Positions 13,814-29,400 of a DNA stretch of 64,000 nucleotides are shown here, one piece after another (position 1 is the first letter of the stretch; each line of letters opens with the position of its first letter). The notes below the pieces were generated by a model. The model had not been told where the DNA came from and did no database searches. It was given only the letters and a program-made list of their open reading frames with translations. The stretch lies in contig JAKNDB010000068.1 of assembly GCA_024305405.1 (NCBI GenBank), positions 1,068,501 to 1,132,500 on the forward strand, in the 5' to 3' direction. The translations under genes were made by a program, and so were the position numbers. The stretch is from Dirofilaria immitis (taxonomy: Eukaryota; Nematoda; Chromadorea; Rhabditida; Onchocercidae).

Positions 13814-14121
13814 CATGTCATAAAGTTTTTGGTTTACAAGTAACGGGAACCATGTTTAAACAAATTTTATTGACTGAATCACAAAGGAAAAAAGGGAGCT
13901 TTATCTGGTTGATGAAAATACATCGCTCACATCGCTTAAACAAATCACAAAGCACAATAATTTTACTACCATTCCTCATTTTGGTTTTCGGGATATCTCT
14001 AAACGCCTGAAGACATCAGAATACCTAAAATTTCGATATCCTGCATTATTCGATGTTCAAATTAATGAAAAAGGATCGTTTTATTTAAATCGGCTCATAA
14101 AATTAACAAAAAGCAACAGTT

Positions 14122-15130
14122 TCATGCAATCGACCCAGCATTTGAAGCAATTCTGGGCCACAAATCTGCACACTCCTTGGCTACTGGCCCCGTAATAGCC
14201 GAGCCTTTCATTTCACCTTTGTTGTTTACAATAACACCAGCATTATCTTCAAAATAAATGAATGAACCATCTTTTCGTCGATATTGTTTCCGCTGTCGCA
14301 CGACCACTGCTTGTAGAACTGAAAATTTCAATTTAACATTAATTCAAATAGTAAATGATCTCTGCCCTTAACAGTACATTTGGTGTATACAAAATAGCAT
14401 AAATTGCACCTAATGTAGCTTCTGAAATGTAGGATAACCTACATTTAGTAAAATTGTACTTATTAAGAAACTAAAAAAGTCATTGGAAGATTTGAAGCTA
14501 ATGACCGGTATCCATCTCTATCCATCTTCAAATTACTTTATCTTATTTCAAAAGCCTCAGACAGCCAAGAATTTCTGCATGAATAATCAGCTATAGTCGC
14601 GAAACCATCCTTTAAACATCTTCATCGGCTTCCTGTTCTAATTATGCTCTTACAAATAGACGTCATCTAGATCTATCATATAAGATTAATTTTGTAGTTG
14701 GCAGCAAAAACGTTGCTATGTAGATCAAGTTTTGGGAACAAAAAGCCAGAATGACATGACCATAATAGTTGAGCAATTTCAACTATTAAGTATTTAGGGT
14801 TTTTTTATGTTAGCCAAACTTTAATTTAAACAATTATAATTATTAAATATTATTCAATCATATCGAAACATCTGGTTCACGAGTCTAAATCCAAGAAGAA
14901 ACAAACCTTTTTCCGCAATTCAGGTTTACCCTTTTTACGGAAGCGACAAACATGTCACCAACACCAGCACTTGGCAATCGATTCAAGCGTCCCTTAATTC
15001 CATATACAGCAATTACGAAAAGATTTTTGGCGCCAGTGTTGTCTGCACAATTCATAATAGCACCAACCGGGAGACCCAAAGAAATACGAAATTTCGCTCC
15101 CGATGCTCCACCACGTCCTCTCTTCGACAT
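14122..15130 (-). CDS. rpl-23: 60S ribosomal protein L23 (uL14), frame interrupted twice
   Basis: Two exons, 15130-14907 and 14318-14122. The translation is nearly identical to animal uL14: [20 protein letters not shown] at the start, [27 protein letters not shown], then [18 protein letters not shown] and the invariant [19 protein letters not shown] end. Exon 1 as given is not in frame: one A is missing in the A5 run at 14932-14936 (before GKPEL) and another in the A5 run at 14908-14912 (before the donor). Adding one A to each makes the frame and the GTTTGT...TTTCAG splice agree with the family. A TTTAAG acceptor 2 nt before the ATG suits trans-splicing. Role: structural protein of the large ribosomal subunit at the subunit interface. 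Intact introns argue against a processed pseudogene. Confidence 0.9.
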
Positions 15131-15639
15131 GTCTTAAATTTCAGCACTTACAAAATTCAGCATATGAAATGGTGATGCGTGCAAAAACTCAAAACAATCT
15201 GCTCAGTATTCCTAATATAAAAAATCCAAGACACACATTACGATATTAAAACCTATTTCATCTATATCAGTAATCATCTGATATCCCAGAGGAGAAACAT
15301 TTTATTATTTTCATAAAATTCTATATTAGCACCATTATCTTATGATTATATTGCTGTCATCTTAACAAAATTCTTAGAACTATATTCTATAAAAATAGTG
15401 TTGCACGAGCTATGGTGCCATAGTTCATTTTGGACAGAATATTTTCTTTTGTATTCAAATACAGAATACAATAGATGATTGCCTAAATAAAATCAAATGA
15501 ATCACTGGATATTTAAGAAACATACTTTTTTAAGCTAAAGGCCATAAGTAAAATGTACATTTTCCATGCAGTCTTTCTATGCTTGATAAAAACGGCAATT
15601 TACTTGGCAAGTAAAAAAAAAAACAAATAGGGCATTCTG
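15131..15639. other. Gap between rpl-23 and the upstream membrane-protein gene
   Basis: About 500 bp, AT-rich, no supported exon. Both neighbours are on the minus strand, so this holds the 3' UTR of the upstream gene and the rpl-23 upstream region; an operon arrangement is possible but unproven. Confidence 0.4.
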
Positions 15640-15995
15640 TTATTCTACACAAACTCGTTTGCTCAACAAATAAGGAACAAATAAAAGTAAATACGCAGCC
15701 CTAAAACACAACCAGCTCACAAAACTCGCAACACACAAGTCCACCACAGTGATGAACCAAACTGTACCCCAAATAAAAGTGTGGCCCAGATTAACGACCA
15801 ATTGATCTGCAGTGCAAACATGCTATCCCAAGAGTCAGATATTGCATGTAAGATGCTTACCGTTAGAGTGCTTCTTCATTCCTTTGGGAAATTTCCAATT
15901 ATCGTAGTTATCATCAATGAAAACATTTTGACAGTTAGCCCAATGATAAATTAGTGAAAATGGAAGAATTCGATGTGAAAGATTTAAAGATGAAA
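15640..15995 (-). CDS. Unrecognised small membrane protein, last two exons
   Basis: Exon a (15995-15861) follows a strong acceptor (CTTCTTTTAG) and ends at a GTAAGC donor; exon b (15806-15640) follows CACTGCAG and ends with TAA. The split codon (G + AT) joins them in one frame. Exon a encodes HWANCQNVFIDDNYDNW and FPKGMKKHSN. Exon b is strongly hydrophobic, with two probable membrane helices (HTFIWGTVWFITVVDLCVAS and FRAAYLLLFVPYLL), ending KRVCVE. Exon b is clearly GC-richer than its surroundings, which supports coding. I do not recognise the family. The first exon(s) and start were not found; the gene lies on the same strand just upstream of rpl-23. Moderate-to-low certainty, resting on splice sites and phase only. 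Confidence 0.42.
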
Positions 15996-17355
15996 CTAAA
16001 AGAAGGCAAAAGAAAACAGTCTAAAACTTTTGAAATGCGAATTTTGAAAAATGTCTCTGCGATAGCGCAACTATATAATTGATTCAGATCAGAAATATTG
16101 CTGAAAAGATTTTCTCTTTTTTGCTTCTTAAATATGAAATAACTAATCTCAATAATGATATCTTGACAGACGTTAATTTAGCAAATGATATCATTTAATT
16201 TTTCCCTCTAACAACATTTATTTTCTTTTTAATTTCAAAAGTATGAAAAAAATTGGTATTATTATTAATAATATGTGAGATATATCGATTAGTTCTAATT
16301 TCATCGAAATATTTATTTTAAGTTTTTTTTTTTCTGAATTTTTCATTTATGAAAAGAATAAATTCTTTGTATAACATTCCAAATTTTGCACTTTAATTTT
16401 TAATTTTTTTTTTAAAAACTTCAAAATTTTATTTATTCAAAGCATTGTTATGTTATTTTCCTAAATTACAAAATATGCTAAATTCAAATGAAGTGTTCAA
16501 ATGTTAATGATAAAAATATCATTAACATTTGAACTTCTCATGTTGTTTAAATTTAAGCGTTTATTTATCTACGATGAGTAAAAATGACTCATTCATTTGA
16601 TAAGGAAAGACTAAAAACTCTTATCGAATATTCAAATATTCATCCTATATTGATCAAATATAAATTTCGAGAATTTAATTAGAAATTTCATTACAGAATA
16701 ACATTTGATTAAGGATTTCAATTACTCGAAGAAAAAATTAAATATATAGAAATCCAAAAAGAAATTGTATTCTGATAAATTGATAATTTGTTTAAAATTA
16801 TCTGTCACCTAATCATATAGCATCTTCTTGCTTTCATGTATTTTAAATTCATGGATAATTTTAACTGTAAATTAAGATGCATATATAATTCAAAGATTAT
16901 TATTTAAAGATTTCATTAATGATTTTGATAAGATTGGCTTATCTTCTTTTCCATTATATTTTAAATTCATTGACAATTTAGAACTATAACTTAAGCCATT
17001 TTCTATAATTCAAAAATTTCAAGTCGTAAAACAATAGAAAAAAAAGTTCTATTTGGGATGAAAGAGCTTCATTCCGTCCTGCGTTATTTCCTGTGAATGT
17101 GACGAGATGACTTGTTTATTTGAACGGCAACTGCTGAGCTTTGTTCGAAAAATTTGAGCGGCTGAGGTTTTTTGGACATTTCAGGTGGGAATTTAAATTA
17201 GTTTTGAAAATTAAGTAAATTTGAAATGAGTATGCTGTCTATATTGGATTCTATTAGCATATGTTAGGTGATATATTCAGATATGGAACTGTGAAATTTA
17301 TTTTCAGGTGAAATCAGCATAATAACTAGGGAAAGAAAGAAGAAAAAGCATTTCG
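15996..17355. other. Intergenic region upstream of rab-35
   Basis: Mostly AT-rich with no supported coding exon. May contain the missing 5' exon(s) of the minus-strand membrane-protein gene. A TTTTCAG acceptor near 17301-17307, about 48 nt before the rab-35 ATG, could be a spliced-leader or 5' UTR splice site. Confidence 0.45.
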
Positions 17356-19103
<1,748 letters not shown>

Positions 19104-21225
19104 ATGGCGAAAAGCTTGTTGTGAGCATATATTTTGTTATCTCTTTCCTAGAAATATATAACATTGCATTGTGCATATTACTGTCATTTGGTTTGTTGAC
19201 TTTAATCTGCTAATTTTATTTTCTATTTGAAGACTTAAAGATTTCTCTTAATTAGCGATAGTGTAGACATAGTTTTCAGTTTTTTGTTTTAGGATATTTG
19301 AAAGTAACCGATTAAATTATTGATTTGAAATTTATAATTAATATTGTGAATACTTAAATTGCGCTTTATATTAAAGATTATTTTTTTGTCAGTCCTCTAG
19401 TTCTCTTTAATTGTGAGATGACTTTGAAAATGATATTGTAGATAAATGTTCACTCCTCTCTGCATATTATCATTTCACATGTGTGTTAGGTTCAGTCATT
19501 AAGAAATATAAATTATCAGGACTAGTTAGATTTTTGAACCATCTAATTCGGTTTTCTTATAATGGTTTACCTCGTATTTTGAAAACTCGTAATGCCAATC
19601 GAGAAGTTATTTCATTTAATTGATTTAATGATTAATTTCTACGTGAATCAAGAAAGGCAGCGCGCTTGAAAAATTGATTTTTGTTTCCCTTTTTTTTGGC
19701 TTTCTATAAATGTAAATTATGCTTTTGTAATAATGTAAGCTTGCTTTCATGACATCAGCGCTCCTAAATTTGCTTCCATTCCTAAACTGTTTTTCGAGTC
19801 TTAAAAGCTGATCTTCTTTCTGTTAATGTGTTGATATTGGATTAATTCTTAGCTATAAACATTTTTCATTTATCGTTAATAAGAATTCGGGAAAAATTTT
19901 TAACTCACTAGTTTCCATTTTTTTATCGCGTGAATTATATGTGCTTTTAAATGCTTGCTTGCCTCGTTACGAGATTATTCATTTTAAGCAGAGTTTATGT
20001 TATATGCATACTATGCATGTTCATATAATTTAAGTCTTGAAAGTTCTTATGTAAGAAAAAATTATCTTTTGATGCTTGATTGGAAAGCAAATTTTATTAT
20101 ATTCGCTGCTTTATACAGAAACAGCAGAAAAGAAATTCACTTATCTAATAATAGGTATTCTTCTGTTAACAATGTTATAATGAATGTGAAACTTTCCGTT
20201 TTTCTAGGAAAATTTCACTTTCTAAATCAATGCTTCTTAATGTTATTGCAGAATGCTCTCTAACTAAAATATTGTGATAATCTTTACAATTTACAAATGA
20301 ATTTGTATAAGTTTCAAATTTCTTTTAATTTATTTCCGTTTACTTGTATTTCGTAACTTCAGATTACGTCTATCTATTATTATATGTGCTTCCTGAATTT
20401 TTGACATATGTTTGTAATTTATTTCAAATTAAATATTGTGCCATCTGTTTGCAATACGTTTTGAAATTTCTCTTCCTACTTACCATTGTTATTTTGTTTT
20501 CTTTTTCCTGCTACAATAGCTACAATTTTTTGCAAATTTGGATATTCTCCATTGCAAATTCAAGAAATGGGATCAAAAGGAAATGTCTTTTTTTTTCAAA
20601 TCATGAGAAACTGAGTTGTATATACATACATACAACAATATGGGTTATAATTTATTTTCCAGCATGTAAAGCAGAGAACATATCAAAGATACGGTTGAAT
20701 TAGAAGTGTCTTGATAATGTGATCATCCGTCATTTCATCTAAAAAATTGAATAAGTCCTTACGGCGAAGTAGCGATTGAGATTTCTGTTAGAAAAAATAG
20801 ATTCAGAATTAGATCATAAGTGTGACTAAAGTGAATGATCTAATCGAAAATAAATATTTGTAAATTTTTTTGCTACAACAACGTTCGATTTAAAACATCG
20901 TTTCATAATGAACTACGAAATTGGGCAAGTAGCAGCAACTAATGTTTTTGGAAGTAAAAATTTAAAAAAATCATTGATCTGTTTAATCCATCAAGAAGCA
21001 TTTCTTTAAATTCGAGAAATTGAAATTTTGTAGTCCTTTTGGGCTCATTCGTTTTTCCGTTTATCATCTTTTTTTTGAGGGAAAAATAGCAAAAAGATTT
21101 GAAAATTTTTAGATATTATCTTTTCAGAATCTCGACAAACTTGATGATAGAAAAATCATAGCATGTAGGATATAAGTTAATAAGTTTTTATATAAATTCT
21201 TATTATCCTTGCCTGATTTTGAATT
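19104..21225. other. Convergent intergenic region (rab-35 and cuticlin 3' ends)
   Basis: Both flanking genes end here. It should hold two 3' UTRs. Long thymine-rich ORFs at 19997-20263 and 20344-20703 have the composition of AT-rich noncoding DNA and no splice support. Nothing else seen. Confidence 0.5.
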
Positions 21226-23366
21226 TTATTTCTTACACCATTTTTCCTTTAAATTCGGATCAATCATTACTTCTAAATCACGGACGTTTATAACCTGAAA
21301 ATTGAAATATTTTTCAGGCATTGTGCAATCAGGCCAAATAGATTGTACTTCTCAGAAACCATTAAATCATTCAATTTTTAAAATTTCCAAAATCTAATTT
21401 TAGGCTTAAGAATTGCAAAAACAAAAATTTTTTTGGAATAAAGGAATTGCATTTTTTTTCGATAATTTTCAATCATTCAGATTTTTTAAATTTTCAGTTT
21501 TATAAATTGAGAAAAGTTTAGAAAGCATAGGATGCATGGAACTTTCATCAGTATCAATAAGCATGAAATCAACCAACCTGTGATTCAACTACGGTTGAAT
21601 CCAGTCGAATCATTTTTAATATCCTTTGTTCCAATTGTACAACTGGCTTTATCTCCTCCATTATTTCTTCTACTGGTTCCTGAATTTATATTGCAATTTC
21701 TAGTTAAAATACAGAATCAAGCTTTCTTGCTCTTTAATAAAAATATACTGTAATTATTACCTTAATAAAAATGTGCTATTATAATTCCTACTCTAACAAA
21801 AGTATATCATAAGTGTTTGTTTTAATAATAGTATGCTATAGCTTCTGCGTAACTTCACAATAATTTTCAATTCATAAGTTACAAAAAATTCCCCGCAAGA
21901 ATTTTTGCTAATTTCAAATTATCCAAAATGAAACATCACCGATTCAATGCATACCCGAATAATTTGTTTCTGTACTTCTTGCGATGAATCGTTAATCAAA
22001 TATTCATTCTCATTTTCATTCTCGACTTCTAGTAACGATAATTTGGTATCTGCTATTCTAGACATTCTGTGATTCGGTTGCTGCAATATTCGTCTCGTAC
22101 TTCTAACAGTCTTATTAGCTTTAATCATAGGTGTGATTGTTTTACGAGATATGATTGGAAGTGCAGTTGTTAGTGATATTTTCGAAATATTTTCCGCTGA
22201 TAATTTCATTCTTTCTTGTTGTTCATTTAATTCCTGAAACTCGCCATAATATAATTCTGTGTTTTTTACTACTGATTTTGATAATACTTATAATTAATTT
22301 CATTCAAATTTCAAATCTTAATGTGATATTGTTAAGGATAATAGAAAGAAAAACAGATGTATCTCTTTTCTTTATTATTTTTATTTTATAGTAATATCTT
22401 TAAGTTTATCATATTTATCCTTGAATATATAGTAAAATATAATCTAAAGATCAATCTAGGATTTGATATTATCACTTATATATCTATTTTATGCTTTTAG
22501 CTTTAATTTTTTCTCATTTTTCTCGAATTGAGCGAAGTTTTTTTTTAAACATATATTTGAGGATCAATTTAGAATTTGATCTTCTCGATCAGGATCAAAA
22601 CTATTTGAAATGTCTTCTAAAATTCTCATCCAAACGATATTGTTGTAGAAATTCAAAATGATGTATAAAAATTACTCGTTGATATTGCTCTTTCAAACGA
22701 TCATCGCTTATAATTGCAACATTTTGTGTATTAATTTTTACATCCATTCCACCTTTTGGGAAATCGATAATACGTGGATGATTCTTCGATGATTTGCTAA
22801 AATTTCTTTTAAGAAAAAAAATTACTTCTATAATTTAAATCAATGAAATGCAATGATTCAATTATTATTACTAACTAAAAACAGAAACAAATTAGGTATA
22901 AATATAATGGATTAATTTAATGAAAATAAAAATAAATATCTAAAACGAACTTATTCATTTCTAATAATGGAATAGCAAATGGTGTTTCATCATTTTCATT
23001 GATCAAATTTCCAATTGATTGCGAAGTTGTATCGAGAGTGTTAGCTGCTAGCAAAATTGGTAATGATCTAATCGAATGGCTTCCTGATTCAGCTATACGT
23101 TCCTTGATCGTTAAACGTCGACGTGATGGTATCACTTGAAATTTTTATCCAATAAACAAATTTATCGAACATTTAACGCATACATATTAAATATTCTCGA
23201 TATTAAAAATAAGGCAACAAAAAAATCCAAAATAATAGTAAACTTTTAAATTTCAATAAGAAAATACAAACATTTCTCTTGATATGATGGATGAAATGTT
23301 AGTAATGGTATTGTTGTTGAAGTTGTCGTTTTTATTAATGATGTTGCTATTGTTGGTATTGCTGTT

Positions 23367-23402
<36 letters not shown>

Positions 23403-26400
23403 ATTGATGTTGTTGTTGTTGTTGTTGTTGTTGCAGCTGTTGTTGTTGTTATTGCTGTTGTTGTTGTTGTCGTCGTTGTTGTTGTTGCTATTGGTAAAGC
23501 AAAATTTGTTACTTCCGTATTTTCATCCTCATATTCATCATCATCATCATTATCATCATCATCATCAGCATTAATTGAATCAGTAAAATGCCATGATCGA
23601 TTTATTTCCTAAATTTTATTGGATAAAAATAAAATTTTTAAATATATTAAAGTTTTTTTTTTTTTTTTTTTTGAAATATAATTTGTTCATTTGGCGAAAT
23701 AAAATATGAAAAGAAAAAAATTGTTAAAATTTGCATAATCTTACTTTTGAGAATGTATTTACAGATTGAATATTTTTATTATTACTTTCGTCAGCTGCTC
23801 GACGATTTCGACGACATCGAGGAGGCTTAAAATTATTCATTTTAATCAATTTTTTTTTCAAATAAAATAACAAATAAATAGTAATAATTTCATTACAATT
23901 TCCATTCTTTTATCAATCAAAATATTTCCTAATATATGGTAAAAATATTGGAGTAAAAAAAAATACCAAAATTGCATCACATTCACCCAGCAAACGATCA
24001 CAAAAACGTAGATGACATTTCATTTTGATCATTGAACTATCCGGAAATTTTACTGCTTTACCGACGGCAAATATCGATAATGGTTCAACATATTCCGGCG
24101 GATCAATTACCGAATTATCAAGCGCACACCTATGGTTCATGTAATTATTCTATAAATTTGTTTTACCTATGAATTTTATAAATTTAATATGATGAAATAA
24201 TATTCATAGGTGTTTACATGAACTATGATGGTGAATTTACCCAATTGAATCAATAACAGTCTTGTTCCTTCCACTGTTTAGATCCATTATAACACAACTA
24301 TGAACAAGCATCGATTGATAGGTATCGAAAGAATCTGCAAGATTGATACAACATCGAAAACAAATGCTGGCAGTTGATTTGATGATTAGCATGGCATTGC
24401 AGACGATAAATTATCCGAATCTGCAATGCCTTGCGAAAAAATCGATGTCGGAATCTAACTAAGTTATAAATTCAGTCTCAGTCTGATCGAACTGAATAGT
24501 AAAACTATCAGAATCTTTTCGAAAGTAAAATTTTTCGAAGGCGAAAGTAAAATTATCAGAATCAGCCAATTCATCAGAAATTCTAATCAATAATAAGTCG
24601 AGAATTTTTTTAACCATTCAATGAAAATTTATACAGTCCATTAATTAATATTTATAGAAATGTTTTGTCAATTTGAATCAAACCAGAAATTAACACAAAG
24701 AATCTGAATGAATCAGAAATCTGATCTATCAGATATAATTCTCGAAGAAGAAGGAGTATTCACTGAAATCGAATACTATTTTTTTATTTTTAATAATTAT
24801 TTTGAAATGTGAAACGTTTGATTCGATGTTTTTTTCGATTCTAATTCATCCTTTACAAACTCATCAGATATTCGCCTTTTTTTTAACAACCAATAAACTG
24901 AGTTCCAAATCGTTCGATGAAAATTCATTTAGATACCTATGCTTTCAATGAAAGTTCAATTTATAACTAATGAATTATTCACATAGATTCTCAATCTTTC
25001 TAATCAAAATTTAGTTGATAAAAATTTTGACCTTCTAAAAAAGTTTATATCAACTTTCCGCTGAATGATTTACATATGTATATTTAACCCCTTCCCCTTC
25101 CCCAAATAAAATTCCATATAAACTTTCAATCATCAAATGTAAGCTTATTTATTTTAAAATTCACGGCATAACATAATTTATTGTATTTATTTTAGGTCAA
25201 GGATACTTTTTAAATATAGTTTGAAAATTTAATTATCATTAATTAATCATACCTTTATTGCATTCCCATGAATGAATAATTTGATCACCGACACGAACAT
25301 CTTCCAATTTACACTTATCATTTGATTTCAAATTTGATAACATCTTATACGAACATGGCATTTGCAATTCATTACTATAAAAATGTATTTCAAATTTTAA
25401 ACATAAACAAAAATTAAATTACGTAAATTATTAAAAAAAAAAAGAATATAGAAGTATGCCCAAAAAAAAAAAAAAAAATTCTCGAAAAGAAACTTTTTAA
25501 TAAGTAGTAGTATTTATAGAAAAATGAACAATATATTATATTACTTATTTCTAATTGTCAGTTGATTGTTCGCATCTTTTCTCGATAATTTTGGTGCTTT
25601 TTCAGGATAAAAACATTGCACCTTGAAAACCTTATCAACTTTTGTATTATATAATGGATGAAATTTTAGTACGACAATTGTTTCAAATAGTGTACCCATC
25701 GGATTTTGCTGAAATATCAAATATAAATGTTAGAAATCAGCATAAGTAAAATTAAATCGAATAAATTAAGATAGATTAGCAAAAGATTCGATTGTTTATT
25801 TATATGATAATATCAATAATCAGTATTTCATAATGCTATCAAATTTCGACGAATAATCTGCTAATTATAACAATCCGAGAAAAATGATAGGAAGATGTTT
25901 CGATCATAGTAAAATGTAAAAATATGCAATTAAGTATTTTGAAACAAATTAAAAACTGGCAGATGAAAAAATTGTGACTAAATTTTAATTACGATATCTA
26001 AAATTATTTTACCATTTTTGTTTCTGAATGTTACAAGTAGTAAGATTTAATAAAAGTCGAATCTCTTTGGAGGTTCTATTTTGTATGACACATTCTGGAT
26101 GATGAAATTGTCCAGATACATAAAGATGTCCATAAAATGGATTCACTACTGAAACAGTAATTTCAACAGAATCGCTATAGCAATTTATTTCAGCTCCAAA
26201 TGGACCTAAAATATAATTTCTTATTTTTATGGCAGTTTTTTTTTTAGCATTTTTATTTTAGTAAATACAAAAGACTTTAAGATTTTTTTTTTTGCATTTT
26301 AATAAAAGATTAAATGATTAATCAAGAAATTACTAAGCTTAGTAAAAAATTTTATCATAAAATAGAATGAAATTAATTTCCTATGTATGTAGATGATCAT

Positions 26401-29400
26401 AAAATATATGAAAATGATCAATTAAAACCTCGAGAAAAATCACAATGTTCGCCAACAGCAATCTTTTGAATTGATGCACAAATTGATCTAATGAAGCTTG
26501 AGAAGTCAAATTTTGGAAAGCAAAATTCTCATCACCAGTAATTTCCACTAATTCACCCATATTAATATGTGCACCAATGCCAAGAGTAAGTATTTGAATA
26601 CCTATATAAAATAAGGAAATAAATAAAATTTATATGTGTAAATTTAGCAAACTTTCATTGATATTATCAAAAAAATTTTAAGTAAAATTAAAATATAAAA
26701 TTGAAGAATTGGAAATTTTCGATTAAATATTAAAATTTTTTTTTTTTTTGAATAAATAGCTAAAATTTTCATTTACCAGCTTGACGAAGACGTAATGCAG
26801 CTGGTACTGGATCATCATGTGAATGACCATCAGTAACAACAATAGCTACCTTAAACATCAGGTAAGTAATTTCTTTTCAAGATTAGAAAATAGCAATTTA
26901 GAATATTTTTTGACCATCAGTAACAACAATAGCTACCTTAAACATCAAGTAAGTAATTTCTTTTCAAGATTAGAAAATAGCAATTTAGAATATTTTTTGA
27001 CCATCAGTAACAACAATAGCTACCTTAAACATCAAGTAAGTAATTTCTTTTCAAGATTAGAAAATAGCAATTTAGAATATTTTTTGACCATCAGTAACAA
27101 CAATAGCTACCTTAAACATCAAGTAAGTAATTTCTTTTCAAGATTAGAAAATAGCAATTTAGAATATTTTTTGACCATCAGTAACAACAATAGCTACCTT
27201 AAACATCAAGTAAGTAATTTCCTTTCAAGATTAGAAAATAGCAATTTAGAATATTTTTTTGACCATCAGTAACAACAATAGCTACCTTAAACATCAAGTA
27301 AGTAATTTCTTTTCAAGATTAGAAAATAGCAATTTAGAATATTTTTTTGACCATCAGTAACAACAATAGCTACCTTAAACATCAGGTAAGTAATTTCTTT
27401 TCAAGATTAGAAAATAGCAATTTAGAATATTTTTTTTTCATTCTCACACCAAACTATCATTTTATAATTTCAATTAATAGGAGAAACTATCATCCGTTTT
27501 ACATTTTTGCCAACAAATAAAAATTTTTAAGCTAAAATTTTCTAATAAAAAAGAAATTAACAATCTTTGCATGTCAACAGTAAGCCTAATTTGCATTAAC
27601 AGTCCAAAAAAACTGTTAACGACCAAGGAATCACATGTCAACAGTAAGCCTAATTTGCATTAACAGTCCAAGGAAAACTGTTAACGATCAAGGAATCACA
27701 TGTCAACAGTAAGCCTAATTTGCATTAACAGTCCAAGAAAAACTGTTAACGACCAAGGAATCAAACAAAAACTGTTTCGACTATAACTTCCCATGCATTT
27801 GTAACATTTGCAAAATATTCATATATTAAGCGTTCGGTTTAATATTTGAAATTTTAAAAATAAATTTTAAACAAAACAAATAATAGATAGAAAATGATTT
27901 TAAAAAAAAAAAAAGATTATACCTGTGCAACATCATCCTGATTCATTCGTGTACCAAAATTCGGATCATGACGAAAAACATAAAGAGCCTTATCTAATGC
28001 TTTACCTGTTCTTGTTGTTCCCGAAATATGTCGAATTTTTTGGAGTGAAGCACGAAGTGATTCCTTGGTCTGAAAAATTTTAGCAAATTTTAATATCATA
28101 AATTTATTCCGATAGTTAGATAAAGATATGGAAGTAAATCAAAAATTTCATATATGTTTTTCAGATGAATCAATTTTCATTTTATGCAACAAATGAGGAA
28201 ATTTTTCAATTCAATTTTAAATAATATATCCAAATCTAAATTTGTAAATTTCGATAATCCTAATATTGTTTTTGATTAAAAATTTTATTGATCAAACATA
28301 GGCAACAATTTTTGTAAAATATTAGCATTTTAAATTAGTCAGATTTTAACAAACAATGTTTAGATTTTGGAATTAATATTTTTTTTGCTTAAAAATTTTT
28401 GATATTTAAATTTCAGACTGTCAAATTTTTCAACTCAACCATTTCACCTTCTTCAATTGCTGTTAATTAATTTTGAATGTGAAATATTTATGCATTCATA
28501 GGAATGGCTTAGTCTGAAGACTTTGCGTTAAATTTGGATAGATAGAGATATATTAGCAAGTTGCGATACCTGAAGGCTTACGATGCAGTTTAGGTAAATA
28601 AGACATTATTTGTTTGTTGAAAAAGGAATTAAATTTTTGGAAGAAAAAATTTCATGAAACAAGAATATTCGATGAAATGAACAGTCTATTTTGTTATTGG
28701 TTTGACTATATATGAAATAAGCTATTAGGTTTCTCGAATTCTCGAAAATTTTCCATTTCTTATAAGCAATACATTATTTATTAATATTTTAATAATCATA
28801 AGTATATCTGATAATTGATAAATATCATTTTAAATTAATTCAAATATTTGTTAATGAAAAATTTTAGAATGTTTTAATTCAGTAAATATTTCATGAAATA
28901 TTTTCAAAATGTCTTTGCTAATGCATCAATCAATCAATATAAAATATCAATATAAAATAATTATGAATATTCGTCGATAATATCATCATGATAATTTTCT
29001 CTTTTGCTTCATATAAATGTAAAATTAAGATATCGCATGCTAATCGAAATTATTAATTGTAATTTCGATTGATTTTAATTTTAAAGGAATATAAAATAGT
29101 AATTTTCAAATTAATAATAGTAATTTTTTAAATAATAGAAATTAAACTTTTTTTTTTCTAATCAATAATAATATCATGTTTTATATATTAGTTCCTTTTA
29201 TTTAATCAATCCTTGAAAGACCCATGAAATTGTAAATTTCATTTTTTTTTTTGGGTGAATCGTTTTGGCTATCTTTCAAATAGGGTTTTTGCTTTTTGTT
29301 TTCGGTGTATTGCGGAATTATTCTTTCCTAAAACCCACTGCACTTTATATATTTGAACTTGACATCGAAGTTTTTGAAAATCTTTGAAACAGCAACCAAC

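Noticed and set aside
15650..15800. HHCGGLVCCEFC reading, FYVE-finger-like, on the minus strand
   Set aside because: It lies in a different frame from the exon that joins in phase at 15806, lacks the WxxD and RxHHCRxCG motifs, and soon meets a stop.
23284..23574. Poly-Leu plus-strand ORF
   Set aside because: Antisense of the Thr-rich cuticlin exon 13.
26823..27272. 149-codon plus-strand ORF of repeated 29-residue units
   Set aside because: The 87-bp unit is 29 codons long, so the frame stays open mechanically; the minus strand carries the real cuticlin exon and splice site.
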